From: Protula sp. h YS-2021
Lineage: Eukaryota; Annelida; Polychaeta; Sabellida; Serpulidae
Direction: 5' to 3'
DNA: 64,000 nucleotides
Assembly: GCA_949752745.1 (NCBI GenBank)
Contig: OX457026.1
Coordinates: 71,179,091-71,243,090 of the forward strand
Each line of letters starts with the position of its first letter. Position 1 is the first letter of the stretch. Positions 35,101 through 43,089 of this stretch are shown here, piece by piece. Under the pieces are notes generated by a model. The model was not told the DNA's origin and did not search any database. It worked only from the letters and a program-made list of their open reading frames with translations. Both the position numbers and the translations under genes were made by a program.

Positions 35101-36055
35101 GCTAATTCTCGCTTCTTAGAGTACAGTTAACTATGCACTTAACTTTTGTGAATACGGCGAAAGAGGTATATTTTACATGAAGTGGGCCTTATTGTAAAAT
35201 GCACGTTCGTAATATTTTTCCCCTTAAACCAACTGTTTCAAGGCTGTTGAACTATCATGGGTCAATACCGAGATTTCAAACATTTTCGTGACCTGAAACG
35301 TGTACTCCTACAAGCAGGAAGTCATTACGGTGGTACCACAAAACCTTCTTGAAGCTTCAGCGATTCAGCTAATCAGAAAATTTAAAGTAACAGTTAGTGT
35401 TTGTTTTTGCCTTTTTCACTTACGACTCCTCTTTCTACTAGTCCCACTCAGAGTCCACATACTACCAGAGCAGGACATTAAACACAAACCTCATTTTCTG
35501 GAAATTAAAAGAAAGTGAACTTTTCTGTATTTCGGAACCGGGTATCATATGTGTTACCACGCGTGTCCAAAAACGCGGAGAAAGGTGGGTAATTTTGAGG
35601 TCACACGCAATTCGAGCGGAATGTCAATTTGTTTTCACCGCACGCCGCGTTTGCTTAAAAAAGCGCATTAATTATTTCAAATTTAGAACTCCACGTTTAG
35701 GGGTCGTTTGTAAAAGTTATGGGAATCGGTTGTCGCATGGCGCAGAGATCCAGGTGGCGTTGCTGGAGGGAGGGAGAGGGGGGAGGCATTGAGTCATGTG
35801 TGCACGTGCGTGTGCATACGTTTTGTAGGACACCAAAGCAGTGCGCCTTTTGTTTTTCTACTATATTACGATGAAGATATGGTTACATTTCTGAAAACTA
35901 ACCTCTTATGGTCTTACACGAATCATGTGTTTGACTGGTACGTAGTGCTTACCTAAAAGTAGAGACATAATTAAGCGGACTCCATCTTCCGGTGATCCTA
36001 GCTTGGTGGCAAGGGTTGCCACGAGGCCACCAGCGTATCCACTCTCAGCCAGCAT
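20031..36055 (-). CDS. LPCAT3: LPCAT3/MBOAT5-like lysophospholipid acyltransferase (12 exons found)
   Basis: Reading down the - strand, exons are 36055-35953, 32852-32745, 28696-28590, 26565-26434, 26223-26113, 25241-25168, 24746-24638, 24049-23963, 23125-22959, 22349-22202, 20729-20610 and 20153-20031. Splice phases agree throughout and total 462 codons, against about 487 in the human protein. The family acylates lysophospholipids with polyunsaturated acyl-CoA in the ER membrane. Visible hallmarks: LALDLYDG, PSFLQVAGFIYHYGGFLAGP, FNVTTNKW (Asn324) and SIWHGVYSGY (His360). The last two residues are 36 apart, as expected for the MBOAT catalytic Asn/His pair. Several hydrophobic segments and a basic C-terminal tail fit a multipass ER protein. 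A short exon (about 15-25 residues) may be missing between 22202 and 20729. A related MBOAT1/2 member is less likely. Confidence 0.9.
20610..20729 (-). CDS. LPCAT3: LPCAT3-like exon 11 or 12
   Basis: The acceptor ATTACAACAG precedes LHPSPLASLFLVLARKIFVI, then YSLVSFCLFTYDRYFQ. Donor GTAAGT, 40 codons, phase 0 at both ends. FCLFT.D matches the family C-terminal membrane helix. The acceptor is less certain than the donor. Confidence 0.82.
20850..21060. repeat. Family R4 repeat, copy 1
   Basis: GTCCGTGGACATTGTGCCCAGC, then ACTGACCAATTTTGACAAAG and GACGAACAGCATTGTTTGTG, recurs diverged at 34280-34480, and part of it at 21400-21600. It lies in the LPCAT3-like intron 22201-20730. This is an interspersed element of unknown class. 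Confidence 0.55.
21150..21400. repeat. Degenerate tandem repeat, about 60-bp unit
   Basis: About four units share GTAAAACCTG, TTGTAGTGACCACCTTC and GATAAAAAGACG. They lie between two R4 copies and may be part of one compound element. The short ORFs over it on the - strand are artefacts of the repeat. Confidence 0.55.
21400..21600. repeat. Family R4 repeat, copy 2
   Basis: It shares AAACTGACGAATTTTGACAA, CATGGGCACCACTGTGATC and TACAAACAGCAGTTTTGTG with the copies at 20850 and 34280. Confidence 0.5.
21640..21745 (-). repeat. Possible tRNA-derived SINE head
   Basis: On the - strand AAGAGATTGCGAGTTCAAGT, followed by CCAGTCAGG, resembles a tRNA B-box (GGTTCRANNCC) and T-arm. An anticodon-arm-like segment lies upstream. 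A good A-box was not found, so this may be a decayed SINE rather than a tRNA gene. Confidence 0.35.
21885..22080. repeat. Interspersed repeat ending in ACGACGAACGACGAATG
   Basis: TTTGGCCAATATCGTGGTC, then CATCAAATGTCAAAACAATC and CACACATAAGGACGACGAAC resemble 33720-33890 (TTTGGCCAAATCGCC, AATTTCAAAGCAATCCTACC, CACACACATAACGGACG). The CGACGAACGACG run is a common ending of short animal transposons. Non-coding. Confidence 0.5.
22202..22349 (-). CDS. LPCAT3: LPCAT3-like exon 10 (catalytic His)
   Basis: The acceptor CCTCTTTCAG precedes A, completing Lys, then YLYRRLKWLGSKYVSQAVTL and LYISIWHGVYSGYLHNFFME. Donor GTAAGT, phase 0. WHG is the MBOAT histidine motif. Confidence 0.93.
22959..23125 (-). 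CDS. LPCAT3: LPCAT3-like exon 9 (catalytic Asn)
   Basis: The acceptor TTGGTTTACAG precedes EGSLIMCGMSYNGEDEN, then WNACSNIHIRQFE and SFNVTTNKWMA. Donor GTAATA, phase 2; the split codon gives Lys with exon 10. Confidence 0.92.
23963..24049 (-). CDS. LPCAT3: LPCAT3-like exon 8
   Basis: The acceptor TTAATCTTTCAG precedes ERSFFGRCAVIFLWGKFHLY and KYFGVWLLA. Donor GTAAGT, 29 codons, phase 0 at both ends. The KF.LYKY motif is typical of the family. Confidence 0.9.
24440..24637. repeat. TTAACCGRTTT-rich short repeats
   Basis: AATCGGTTAATTGCATAGCC, CAATTAACCGGTTTATACG and GCGATTAACCGATTTCGC are variants of one motif, clustered just downstream of LPCAT3-like exon 7. Probably remnants of an interspersed repeat. 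Confidence 0.4.
24638..24746 (-). CDS. LPCAT3: LPCAT3-like exon 7
   Basis: The acceptor TTGGTTTGCAG precedes T, completing Cys, then IWPAVKRMLAGIAYIAVYQV and SFIFLPNSYMLSDAFM. Donor GTATGT, phase 0. Confidence 0.9.
25168..25241 (-). CDS. LPCAT3: LPCAT3-like exon 6
   Basis: The acceptor TTGGCTTGCAG precedes FSMRRYEDFVCGAYTDKITG and ELPK. Donor GTAAAA, phase 2. Confidence 0.88.
26113..26223 (-). CDS. LPCAT3: LPCAT3-like exon 5
   Basis: The acceptor GCTATTTCAG precedes PEHLGQEQKITARKD, then MPSFLQVAGFIYHYGGFLAG and PL. Phase 0 at both ends. The donor GTATAC is unusual but restores GPL-FSMRRY with exon 6. Confidence 0.88.
26434..26565 (-). CDS. LPCAT3: LPCAT3-like exon 4
   Basis: The acceptor TTTGGACAG precedes IYLVVGFTQTMDD, then ITWTTTQCMVTLKLIGLALD and LYDGHQK. 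Donor GTAATT. It has 44 codons, phase 0 at both ends. The TLKLIGLA.D.YDG pattern is diagnostic. Confidence 0.9.
26640..27165 (+). repeat. Family R2 element, (GGAC)n plus hairpin end
   Basis: Two 180-bp subunits (GAATCGAAAAATAATGC at 26771 and 26951) are followed by GAACGGACGGACGGATCCG and a GC-rich hairpin, CCCCCGCTCCACGCTACGCG with GCGG. It has the same architecture as R1 and R3. It is in LPCAT3-like intron 3, opposite to the gene. Confidence 0.6.
27690..28420 (+). repeat. Family R1 copy and GCGTTTAGGGG repeat
   Basis: 27985-28347 holds two R1 subunits, then GCGGACGGACGGACGGACAG and the ATCCCTCCGTTACATGGGGG hairpin. Next to it, CTCCGCGTTTAGGGGCTGTT starts another family, also at 35690-35800 and, inverted, at about 60170-60290. 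Confidence 0.55.
28590..28696 (-). CDS. LPCAT3: LPCAT3-like exon 3
   Basis: The acceptor TTATTTCTAG completes Gly, then RNAAHSVITVVLNYAMLYTL and KGTVASVIISYVFNT. Donor GTATGT, phase 0. Confidence 0.88.
29300..30260 (-). mobile_element. Tyrosine-recombinase-type retroelement fragment: RT and RNase H
   Basis: On the - strand the segment 30059-29865 encodes CRMLHRQGIKVVICFLDDFS, then ITAETYGG. This is the RT palm with the FLDD catalytic motif and the downstream pattern of DIRS/Ngaro-type elements. Further on, AQAHINISELGVIFLVRV (about 29440-29385) resembles the RNase H HIN..EL motif. Stops separate the parts. It lies in intron 2 of the LPCAT3-like gene, in the gene's orientation. Confidence 0.6.
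30260..30640. repeat. Low-complexity CCAGTCCCAA / CTCCTAC tracts
   Basis: GGGACTGGAGTTGGGACTGG and AAAAGCCCCAGTG recur near 30240-30390, and CCCAATTGTCCCAATCCCAA and CTACTCCTACGAGTAGG near 30495-30640. Simple-sequence expansion appears to interrupt the retroelement relic. Confidence 0.55.
30640..30900 (-). pseudogene. Cys-rich finger fragment of the retroelement
   Basis: The - strand frame from 30894 contains KTCRNYNSYKGCTRTRCRFA, then RVCSTCSR (30718-30795). This Cys-rich cluster resembles the finger between ORF1 and RT of DIRS/Ngaro-type elements. It is upstream of the RT fragment in the same orientation, so both probably come from one insertion. Confidence 0.5.
31081..31098. repeat. Poly-G tract
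   Basis: A run of about 18 G follows GTCACG. Other G runs are at about 16914-16927 and 25866-25878. All are single-base runs prone to length error in sequencing. Confidence 0.7.
32100..32645 (+). repeat. Family R3 element, (GGAC)n plus hairpin end
   Basis: Three subunits carry GCATGTGCAAGGTT (32159, 32320, 32500), AAATCCCTCCAGTAGTTCTT and GAGATCTGTCG. They are followed by GACGGACAGACGGACGGACG and a hairpin around CTCCCGCTCTGCGCTACGCG. R3 ends 100 bp before LPCAT3-like exon 2 and is opposite to the gene. Confidence 0.6.
32745..32852 (-). CDS. LPCAT3: LPCAT3-like exon 2
   Basis: The acceptor TATTTTGCAG precedes GT-TAC, giving YIFALLHRYTLHGRAHNLQH and LFHIAAGFATCYFNF, the second membrane region of the family. 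Phase 1 in and out, donor GTGCGT. Confidence 0.88.
33700..33890. repeat. Second copy of the 21.9-kb repeat
   Basis: This is a diverged copy of 21885-22080, with a short (AT)n run at 33786-33800. It is in LPCAT3-like intron 1. Confidence 0.45.
34280..34510. repeat. Family R4 repeat, copy 3
   Basis: ATCCGTGGACACTGTACCCA, TTCTGACAAAATTTAGATTT and GACCAACAGCATTGTTTCTG match the copies near 20.9 and 21.4 kb. Confidence 0.55.
34725..34965. repeat. C-rich / G-rich foldback low-complexity block
   Basis: A C-rich arm of GGACCATAACCCCC and AGACAATACTCCC-like units (34729-34838) faces a G-rich arm of GGGGTATTGGCACGGGGGTA and GGGGGTATGG-like units (34863-34955). They are separated by an A-rich spacer. 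It could form a long hairpin or G-quadruplexes. Non-coding. Confidence 0.65.
35953..36055 (-). CDS. LPCAT3: LPCAT3-like exon 1 (start codon)
   Basis: The ATG at 36055-36053 opens MLAESGYAGGLVATLATKLG, then SPEDGVRLIMSLLL. It ends in phase 1 at the donor GTAAGC, and the split Gly joins YIFALLHRY in exon 2. Confidence 0.85.
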
Positions 36056-36059
36056 CTCT

Positions 36060-37600
36060 GTTCCTTACTGGTATTTATGTGTGATATTTTTACAAGTTGT
36101 TATTCGATGTCAAACGACAATAATATAAGTCCAAATGCGAGTATAATGATAAAAAGAGATGCAGGTTACGAAAACTCGCCTGGTTAATGTTCCATTTTGT
36201 TGCAAACACCTATCATTCTGTACCTATTGTCTCGAAATTAACAAGTATAAAATAATAAACACAACACAGATATCGCATGACTAAAGCGAACAGGAGCACC
36301 GCACGAGATCTTATTCAATTGTTTCTGTTTTACTAACTACCAGAAGTGGGTGGACTGCACATTACCAAGTGGTTGAAGCAACTTTATACTTTTCTGGGTA
36401 TAGGTATATGGCTTAATCATTGTTGTTTTAAGGTATCACAAGTATTTTTATTTCCTTGCTCCACGATTGAACTAAAATGGGCATCAAGCTTTGTGCTTTC
36501 TAATCGTTGCTATTTTGAGCCGTGACATGACCGCTTCTAACCGTTGCTATTTTGAGCCGCGACATGGCCATGGGGCAGCTGATATCAATGCAGATGCCTG
36601 CTCAAGCAGGTCACATTTTTCCATTGCCAACTGAAGCATGTCTTGCGCATACAAGACCAGGAAATAAGAGCGATCCTCCATGATTACCCTGCTCGAAACA
36701 ATGGAATCGATTTTTGTGTTGTAGTTAAGAAACCTCTTAAAGATTCAATAAGCAGAGCAGTTGTTTCTTTGCAAACCAAATTTTGACACCGAACAAGTGT
36801 TTTAAAAAATCCGACACATTTGCAGTTTAGAGAAAAGGTTACAACTTGTGGGTGCCGCGATACAAAAAAAATGACAGTGTGGCCTTTGCTGGAGGACGGT
36901 GGGGTAGGGGGCAAGGCAGGAAGTTTGTAAAATTAAAGAGTAAAACTAGAACAGGCAATTATCGTTTTACTGAACCTCAACAAAATGCAAAATATTGAAC
37001 TGATGTGCAAAACTTCAGATAAAACGAGGAACGTTTTCTTGTGATTCTACAAATCGAAGCATTTTGATGCCAGATCCCATTCCCAAGAAATATACCTGAG
37101 CTATCCCCTTTGCCTTTTGAAAGCAAAACCCTGCACTCTAAGTTGTTGGCATTTCAACTCTCATTTTGGAGCTTAAACCGTTTCGGGTAAACTGAACCAG
37201 GTTATTTGGTCCCGTACTGTTAGCATATGCAGTTTAAAATTTAATCAAGTGCACTAAAGAAATCCACCCGTCAAGTCAAAACGTTCGTTATTCATAGGGA
37301 ATAAGTGCACTACAGATAATTGTAGTCTGCAGTAATTACGGCTTGGTGAAGTTTTTCACGAGAAGATACTAAGTACTTTGAAAATAGTGCTTTTAAACAA
37401 CCCCAGTGTTCATGCAGAGCGATTCCTACACAATGCAAAGAGTAAAAAAAGCTCTTAGTTTTGCTTTCTGTTCAAAAAACTTCTGCAGATACCGCAATTG
37501 TGCTGGTTGTGGTAAAAGTTATTTAAGGCCTTGGAAAAGCACTTTGTTTCATAAATTCTAAGAGAGTTGCCCTGCCGGCGGACTTCTTGCAGTAAAATCA
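36060..37600. other. Non-coding stretch upstream of the LPCAT3-like gene
   Basis: No domain-bearing ORF. A 37-bp direct duplication lies at 36499-36535 and 36536-36572 (TAATCGTTGCTATTTTGAGC then GTGACATG versus TAACCGTTGCTATTTTGAGC then GCGACATG). No core promoter element could be named with confidence. Confidence 0.4.
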
Positions 37601-37624
37601 ATACTTGGCCGGGCTCACTTTATT

Positions 37625-37653
37625 CCCACTTGCAAACAGAGTTTGCAAATGGG
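37625..37653. repeat. Left subterminal hairpin
   Basis: CCCACTTGCAAAC, spacer AGA, then GTTTGCAAATGGG: 13-bp arms with one mismatch. Confidence 0.6.
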
Positions 37654-37711
37654 TATACTTTGCAAAGAATTCTGGCCGTTTATTCCTTCCTTTTTTTTTT
37701 TTTTTTTTTTT

Positions 37712-38030
37712 CGTCACGGAGGTTTCCAGAAAAATCCTCCTACGCTATTTGACGTAGGACGATGAAATTTGGCACAGAGATAGAGGGTGACGAGATGTCG
37801 TGAAATCCGCAAATTTTTTTGACCTTGACCTTCAAGGTCAAGGTCAAATTGAGGTCAGAGTTTTTTTACCTCAAAGTGGTTTCCAGAAAACTCCTCCTAC
37901 ACCGTTTGTAGTAGAAAGACGGCATTTGGCAGAAACATAGAGGGTAATGAGTTGTCGTGAAATCCGCAAATTTTTTTGACCTTGACCTTCAAGGTCAAGG
38001 TCAAATTGAGGTCAAAATATTTTTTCAAAA
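37712..38030. repeat. Two 157-bp repeats with 31-bp perfect palindromes
   Basis: GGTTTCCAGAAAA starts units at 37721 and 37878. Each contains TTTGACCTTGACCTT, a central C, then AAGGTCAAGGTCAAA (37818-37848 and 37975-38005), perfect 31-nt palindromes. The units share the AGGTCA core but otherwise differ from the 139-bp satellite to the right, and may represent an older repeat type. Confidence 0.75.
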
Positions 38031-38189
38031 ACCTATTCCATCACGAAAACTTGTTGGAAATAGCGCTCAAATTCTTGTTTCAACACGTGTACAGTGTCAG
38101 TAGGCAGTAATGTCATTGATGGAATCTCGACATTCAGTGTCAAGGTCAAGGTCAAGTGACTTTTGTATATTGAAATCCTTTAGAGACAA

Positions 38190-40735
38190 ATTGTCCATTA
38201 TCTCGAAAACGGTTAGAGATAGAGCGATTTTGAGCTTATTTTCGACCCTTTGGGCCTAAAAGACGTTATATAAGAGGTACCTCGATGACCTTGACCTCCT
38301 CTGTCATGGTCAAGGTCAAAAACCGGAAGTTGACCATTATCTCGAAAACGGTTAGAGATAGAGCGATTTTGAGCTTATTTTCGACCCTTTGGGCCTAAAA
38401 GACGTTATATAAAAGGTACCTCGGTGACCTTGACCTCCTCCGTCATGGTCAAGGTCAAAAACCGGAAGTTGGCCATTATCTCGAAAACGGTTAGAGATAT
38501 AGCGATTTTGAGCTTATTTTCGACCCTTTGGGCCTAAAGACGTTATATAAGAGGTACCTCGGTGACCTTGACCTCCTCTGTCATGGTCAAGGTCAAAAAC
38601 CGGAAGTTGACCATTATCTCGAAAACGGTTAGAGATAGAGCGATTTTGAGCTTATTTTCGACCCTTTGGGCCTAAAAGACGTTATATAAAAGGTACCTCG
38701 GTGACCTTGATCTCCTCTGTCATGGTCAAGGTCAAAAACCGGAAGTTGACCATTTTCTCCAAAGCGGTTAGAGATAGAACGATTTTGAGCTTATTTTCGA
38801 CCCTTTGGGCCTAAAAGACGTTATATAGGAGGTACCTCGGTGACCTTGACCTCCTCCGTCATGGTCAAGGTCAAAAACCGGAAGTTGACCATTATCTCCA
38901 AAACGGTTAGAGATAGAGCGATTTTGAGCTTATTTTCGACCCTTTGGGCCTAAAAGACGTTATCTAAGAGGTACCTCGGTGACCTTGACCTCCTCTGTCA
39001 TAGTCAAGGTCAAAAACCGGAAGTTGACCATTATCTCGAAAACGGTTAGAGATATAGCGATTTTGAGCTTATTTTCGACCCTTTGGGCCTAAAGACGTTA
39101 TATAAGAGGTACCTCGGTGACCTTGACCTCCTCTGTCATGGTCAAGGTCAAAAACCGGAAGTTGACCATTATCTCGAAAACGGTTAGAGATAGAGCGATT
39201 TTGAGCTTATTTTCGACCCTTTGGGCCTAAAAGACGTTATATAAAAGGTACCTCGGTGACCTTGATCTCCTCTGTCATGGTCAAGGTCAAAAACCGGAAG
39301 TTGACCATTTTCTCCAAAACGGTTAGAGATAGAGCGATTTTGAGCTTATTTTCGACCCTTTGGGCCTAAAAGACGTTATCTAAGAGGTACCTCGGTGACC
39401 TTGACCTCCTCCGTCATGGTCAAGGTCAAAAACCGGAAGTTGACCATTATCTCCAAAACGGTTAGAGATAGAGCGATTTTGAGCTTATTTTCGACCCTTT
39501 GGGCCTAAAAGACGTTATATAGGAGGTACCTCGGTGACCTTGACCTCCTCCGTCATGGTCAAGGTCAAAAACCGGAAGTTGACCATTATCTGGAAAACGG
39601 TTAGAGATAGAGCGATTTTGAGTTTATTTTCGACCCTTTGGGCCTAAAAGACGTTATATAGGAGGTACCTTGGTGACCTTGACCTCCTCTGTCATGGTCA
39701 AGGTCAAAAACCGGAAGTTTACCATTATCTCGAAAACGGTTAGAGATAGAGCGATTTTGAGCTTATTTTCGACCCTTTGGGCCTAAAAGACGTTATATTG
39801 GAGGTACCTCGGTGATCTTGACCTCCTCCGTCATGGTCAAGGTCAAAAACCGGAAGTTGACCATTATCTCGAAAACGGTTAGAGGTAGAGCGATTTTGAG
39901 CTTATTTTCGACCCTTTGGGCCTAAAAGACGTTATATAAGAGGTTCCTCGGTGATCTTGACCTCCTCTGTCATGGTCAAGGTCAAAAACCGGAAGTTGAA
40001 CATTATCTCGAAAACGGTTAGAGATAGAGCGATTTTGAGCTTATTTTCGACCCTTTGGGCCTAAACGACGTTATATAAGAGGTACCTCGGTCACCTTGAC
40101 ATCCTCTGTCATGGTCAAGGTCAAAAACCGGAAGTTGACCATTATCTCGAAAACGGTTAGAGATAGAGCGATTTTGAGCTTATTTTCGACCCTTTGGGCC
40201 TAAACGACGCTATATAAGAGCTACCTCGTTCACCTTGACATCCTCTGTCATGGTCAAGGTCAAAAACCGGAAGTTGACCATTTTCTCCAAAACGGTTAGA
40301 GATAGAGCGATTTTGAGCTTATTTTCGACCCTTTTGGCCTAAAAGACGTTATATTGGAGGTACCTCGGTGACCTTGACCTCCTCCGTCATGGTCAAGGTC
40401 AAAAACCGGAAGTTGACCATTATCTCGAAAACGGTTAGAGATATAGCGATTTTGAGCTTATTTTCGACCCTTTGGGCCTAAAAGACGTTCTATAAGAGGT
40501 ACCTCGGTGACCTTGGCCTCCTCTGTCATGGTCAAGGTCAAAAACCGGAAGTTGACCATTATCTCGAAAACGGTTAGAGATAGAGCGATTTTGAGCTTAT
40601 TTTCGACCCTTTGGGCCTAAAAGACGTTATATAGGAGGTACCTCGGTGACCTTGACCTCCTCCGTCATGGTCAAGGTCAAAAACCGGAAGTTGACCATTA
40701 TCTCGAAAACGGTTAGAGATAGAGCGATTTTGAGC
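38190..40735. repeat. Satellite subfamily A (left edge)
   Basis: About 18 monomers read GAGCTTATTTTCGACC, TAAAAGACGTTATATAAGAG and CCTCCTCTGTCATGGTCAAG. They are more diverse than the rest (AGGAGG/AGAGG, CTCGAAA/CTCCAAA alternatives). A partly A-like monomer also closes the right end near 59475-59550. Confidence 0.85.
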
Positions 40736-40784
40736 TCATTTTCGACCCTTTGGGCCTAAACAACGTTACATAAGAGGTACCTCG

Positions 40785-42996
40785 GTGATCTTCTGGGTCA
40801 TGGTCAAGGTCAAAAACCGGAAGTTGACTATTATCTCAAAAACGGTTAGAAATAGAGCGATTTTGAGCTCATTTTCGACCCTTTGGGCCTAAACAGCATT
40901 ACATAAGAGGTACCTCGGTGACCTTGACCTTCTGGGTCACGGTCAAGGTCAAAAACCGGAAGTTGACTATTATCTCGAAAACGGTTAGAGATAGAGCGAT
41001 TTTGAGCTCATTTTCGACCCTTTGGGCCTGAACAACGTTACATAAGAGGTACCTCGGTGACCTTGACCTTCTGGGTCACGGTCAAGGTCAAAAACCGGAA
41101 GTTGACTATTATCTCGAAAACGGTTAGAGATAGAGCGATTTTGAGCTCATTTTCGACCCTTTGGGCCTACACAACGTTACATAAGAGGTACCTCGGTGAC
41201 CTTGACCTTCTGTGTCACGGTCAAGGTCAAAAACCGGAAGTTGACTATTATCTCGAAAACGGTTAGAGATAGAGCGATTTTGAGCTCATTTTCGACCCTT
41301 TGGGCCTAAGCAACGTTACATAAGAGGTACCTCGGTGACCTTGACCTTCTGGGTCACGGTCAAGGTCAAAAACCGGAAGTTGACTACTATCTCGAAAACG
41401 GTTAGAGATAGAGCGATTTTGAGCTCATTTTCGACCCTTTGGGCCTAAACAACGTTACATAAGAGGTACCTCGGTGACCTTGACCTTCTGGGTCACGGTC
41501 AAGGTCAAAAACCGGAAGTTGACTATTATCTCGAAAACGGTTAGAGATAGAGCGATTTTGAGCTCATTTTCGACCCTTTGGGCCTGAACAACGTTACATA
41601 AGAGGTACCTCGGTGACCTTGACCTTCTGGGTCACGGTCAAGGTCAAAAACCGGAAGTTGACTATTATCTCGAAAACGGTTAGAGATAGAGCGATTTTGA
41701 GCTCATTTTCGACCCTTTGGGCCTACACAACGTTACATAAGAGGTACCTCGGTGACCTTGACCTTCTGGGTCACGGTCAAGGTCAAAAACCGGAAGTTGA
41801 CTATTATCTCGAAAACGGTTAGAGATAGAGCGATTTTGAGCTCATTTTCGACCCTTTGGGCCTAAACAACGTTACATAAGAGGTACCTCGGTGATCTTCT
41901 GGGTCATGGTCAAGGTCAAAAACCGGAAGTTGACTATTATCTCAAAAACGGTTAGAAATAGAGCGATTTTGAGCTCATTTTCGACCCTTTGGGCCTAAAC
42001 AGCATTACATAAGAGGTACCTCGGTGACCTTGACCTTCTGGGTCACGGTCAAGGTCAAAAACCGGAAGTTGACTATTATCTCGAAAACGGTTAGAGATAG
42101 AGCGATTTTGAGCTCATTTTCGACCCTTTGGGCCTGAACAACGTTACATAAGAGGTACCTCGGTGACCTTGACCTTCTGGGTCACGGTCAAGGTCAAAAA
42201 CCGGAAGTTGACTATTATCTCGAAAACGGTTAGAGATAGAGCGATTTTGAGCTCATTTTCGACCCTTTGGGCCTACACAACGTTACATAAGAGGTACCTC
42301 GGTGACCTTGACCTTCTGTGTCACGGTCAAGGTCAAAAACCGGAAGTTGACTATTATCTCGAAAACGGTTAGAGATAGAGCGATTTTGAGCTCATTTTCG
42401 ACCCTTTGGGCCTAAGCAACGTTACATAAGAGGTACCTCGGTGACCTTGACCTTCTGGGTCACGGTCAAGGTCAAAAACCGGAAGTTGACTACTATCTCG
42501 AAAACGGTTAGAGATAGAGCGATTTTGAGCTCATTTTCGACCCTTTGGGCCTAAACAACGTTACATAAGAGGTACCTCGGTGACCTTGACCTTCTGGGTC
42601 ACGGTCAAGGTCAAAAACCGGAAGTTGACTATTATCTCGAAAACGGTTAGAGATAGAGCGATTTTGAGCTCATTTTCGACCCTTTGGGCCTGAACAACGT
42701 TACATAAGAGGTACCTCGGTGACCTTGACCTTCTGGGTCACGGTCAAGGTCAAAAACCGGAAGTTGACTATTATCTCGAAAACGGTTAGAGATAGAGCGA
42801 TTTTGAGCTCATTTTCGACCCTTTGGGCCTACACAACGTTACATAAGAGGTACCTCGGTGACCTTGACCTTCTGGGTCACGGTCAAGGTCAAAAACCGGA
42901 AGTTGACTATTATCTCGAAAACGGTTAGAGATAGAGCGATTTTGAGCTCATTTTCGACCCTTTGGGCCTAAACAACGTTACATAAGAGGTACCTCG
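40785..42996. repeat. Higher-order repeat: two tandem 1106-bp (8-mer) units
   Basis: A marker monomer with GTGATCTTCTGGGTCATGG, CTCAAAAACGGTTAGAAATA and AAACAGCATTACATAAG occurs at 40785 and 41891, 1106 bp apart (8 x 139 minus a shared 6-bp deletion). The monomers that follow repeat in the same order. Confidence 0.85.
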
Positions 42997-43089
42997 GTGA
43001 CCTTGACCTTCTGGGTCACGGTCAAGGTCAAAAACCGGAAGTTGACTATTATCTCGAAAACGGTTAGAGATAGAGCGATTTTGAGCTCA

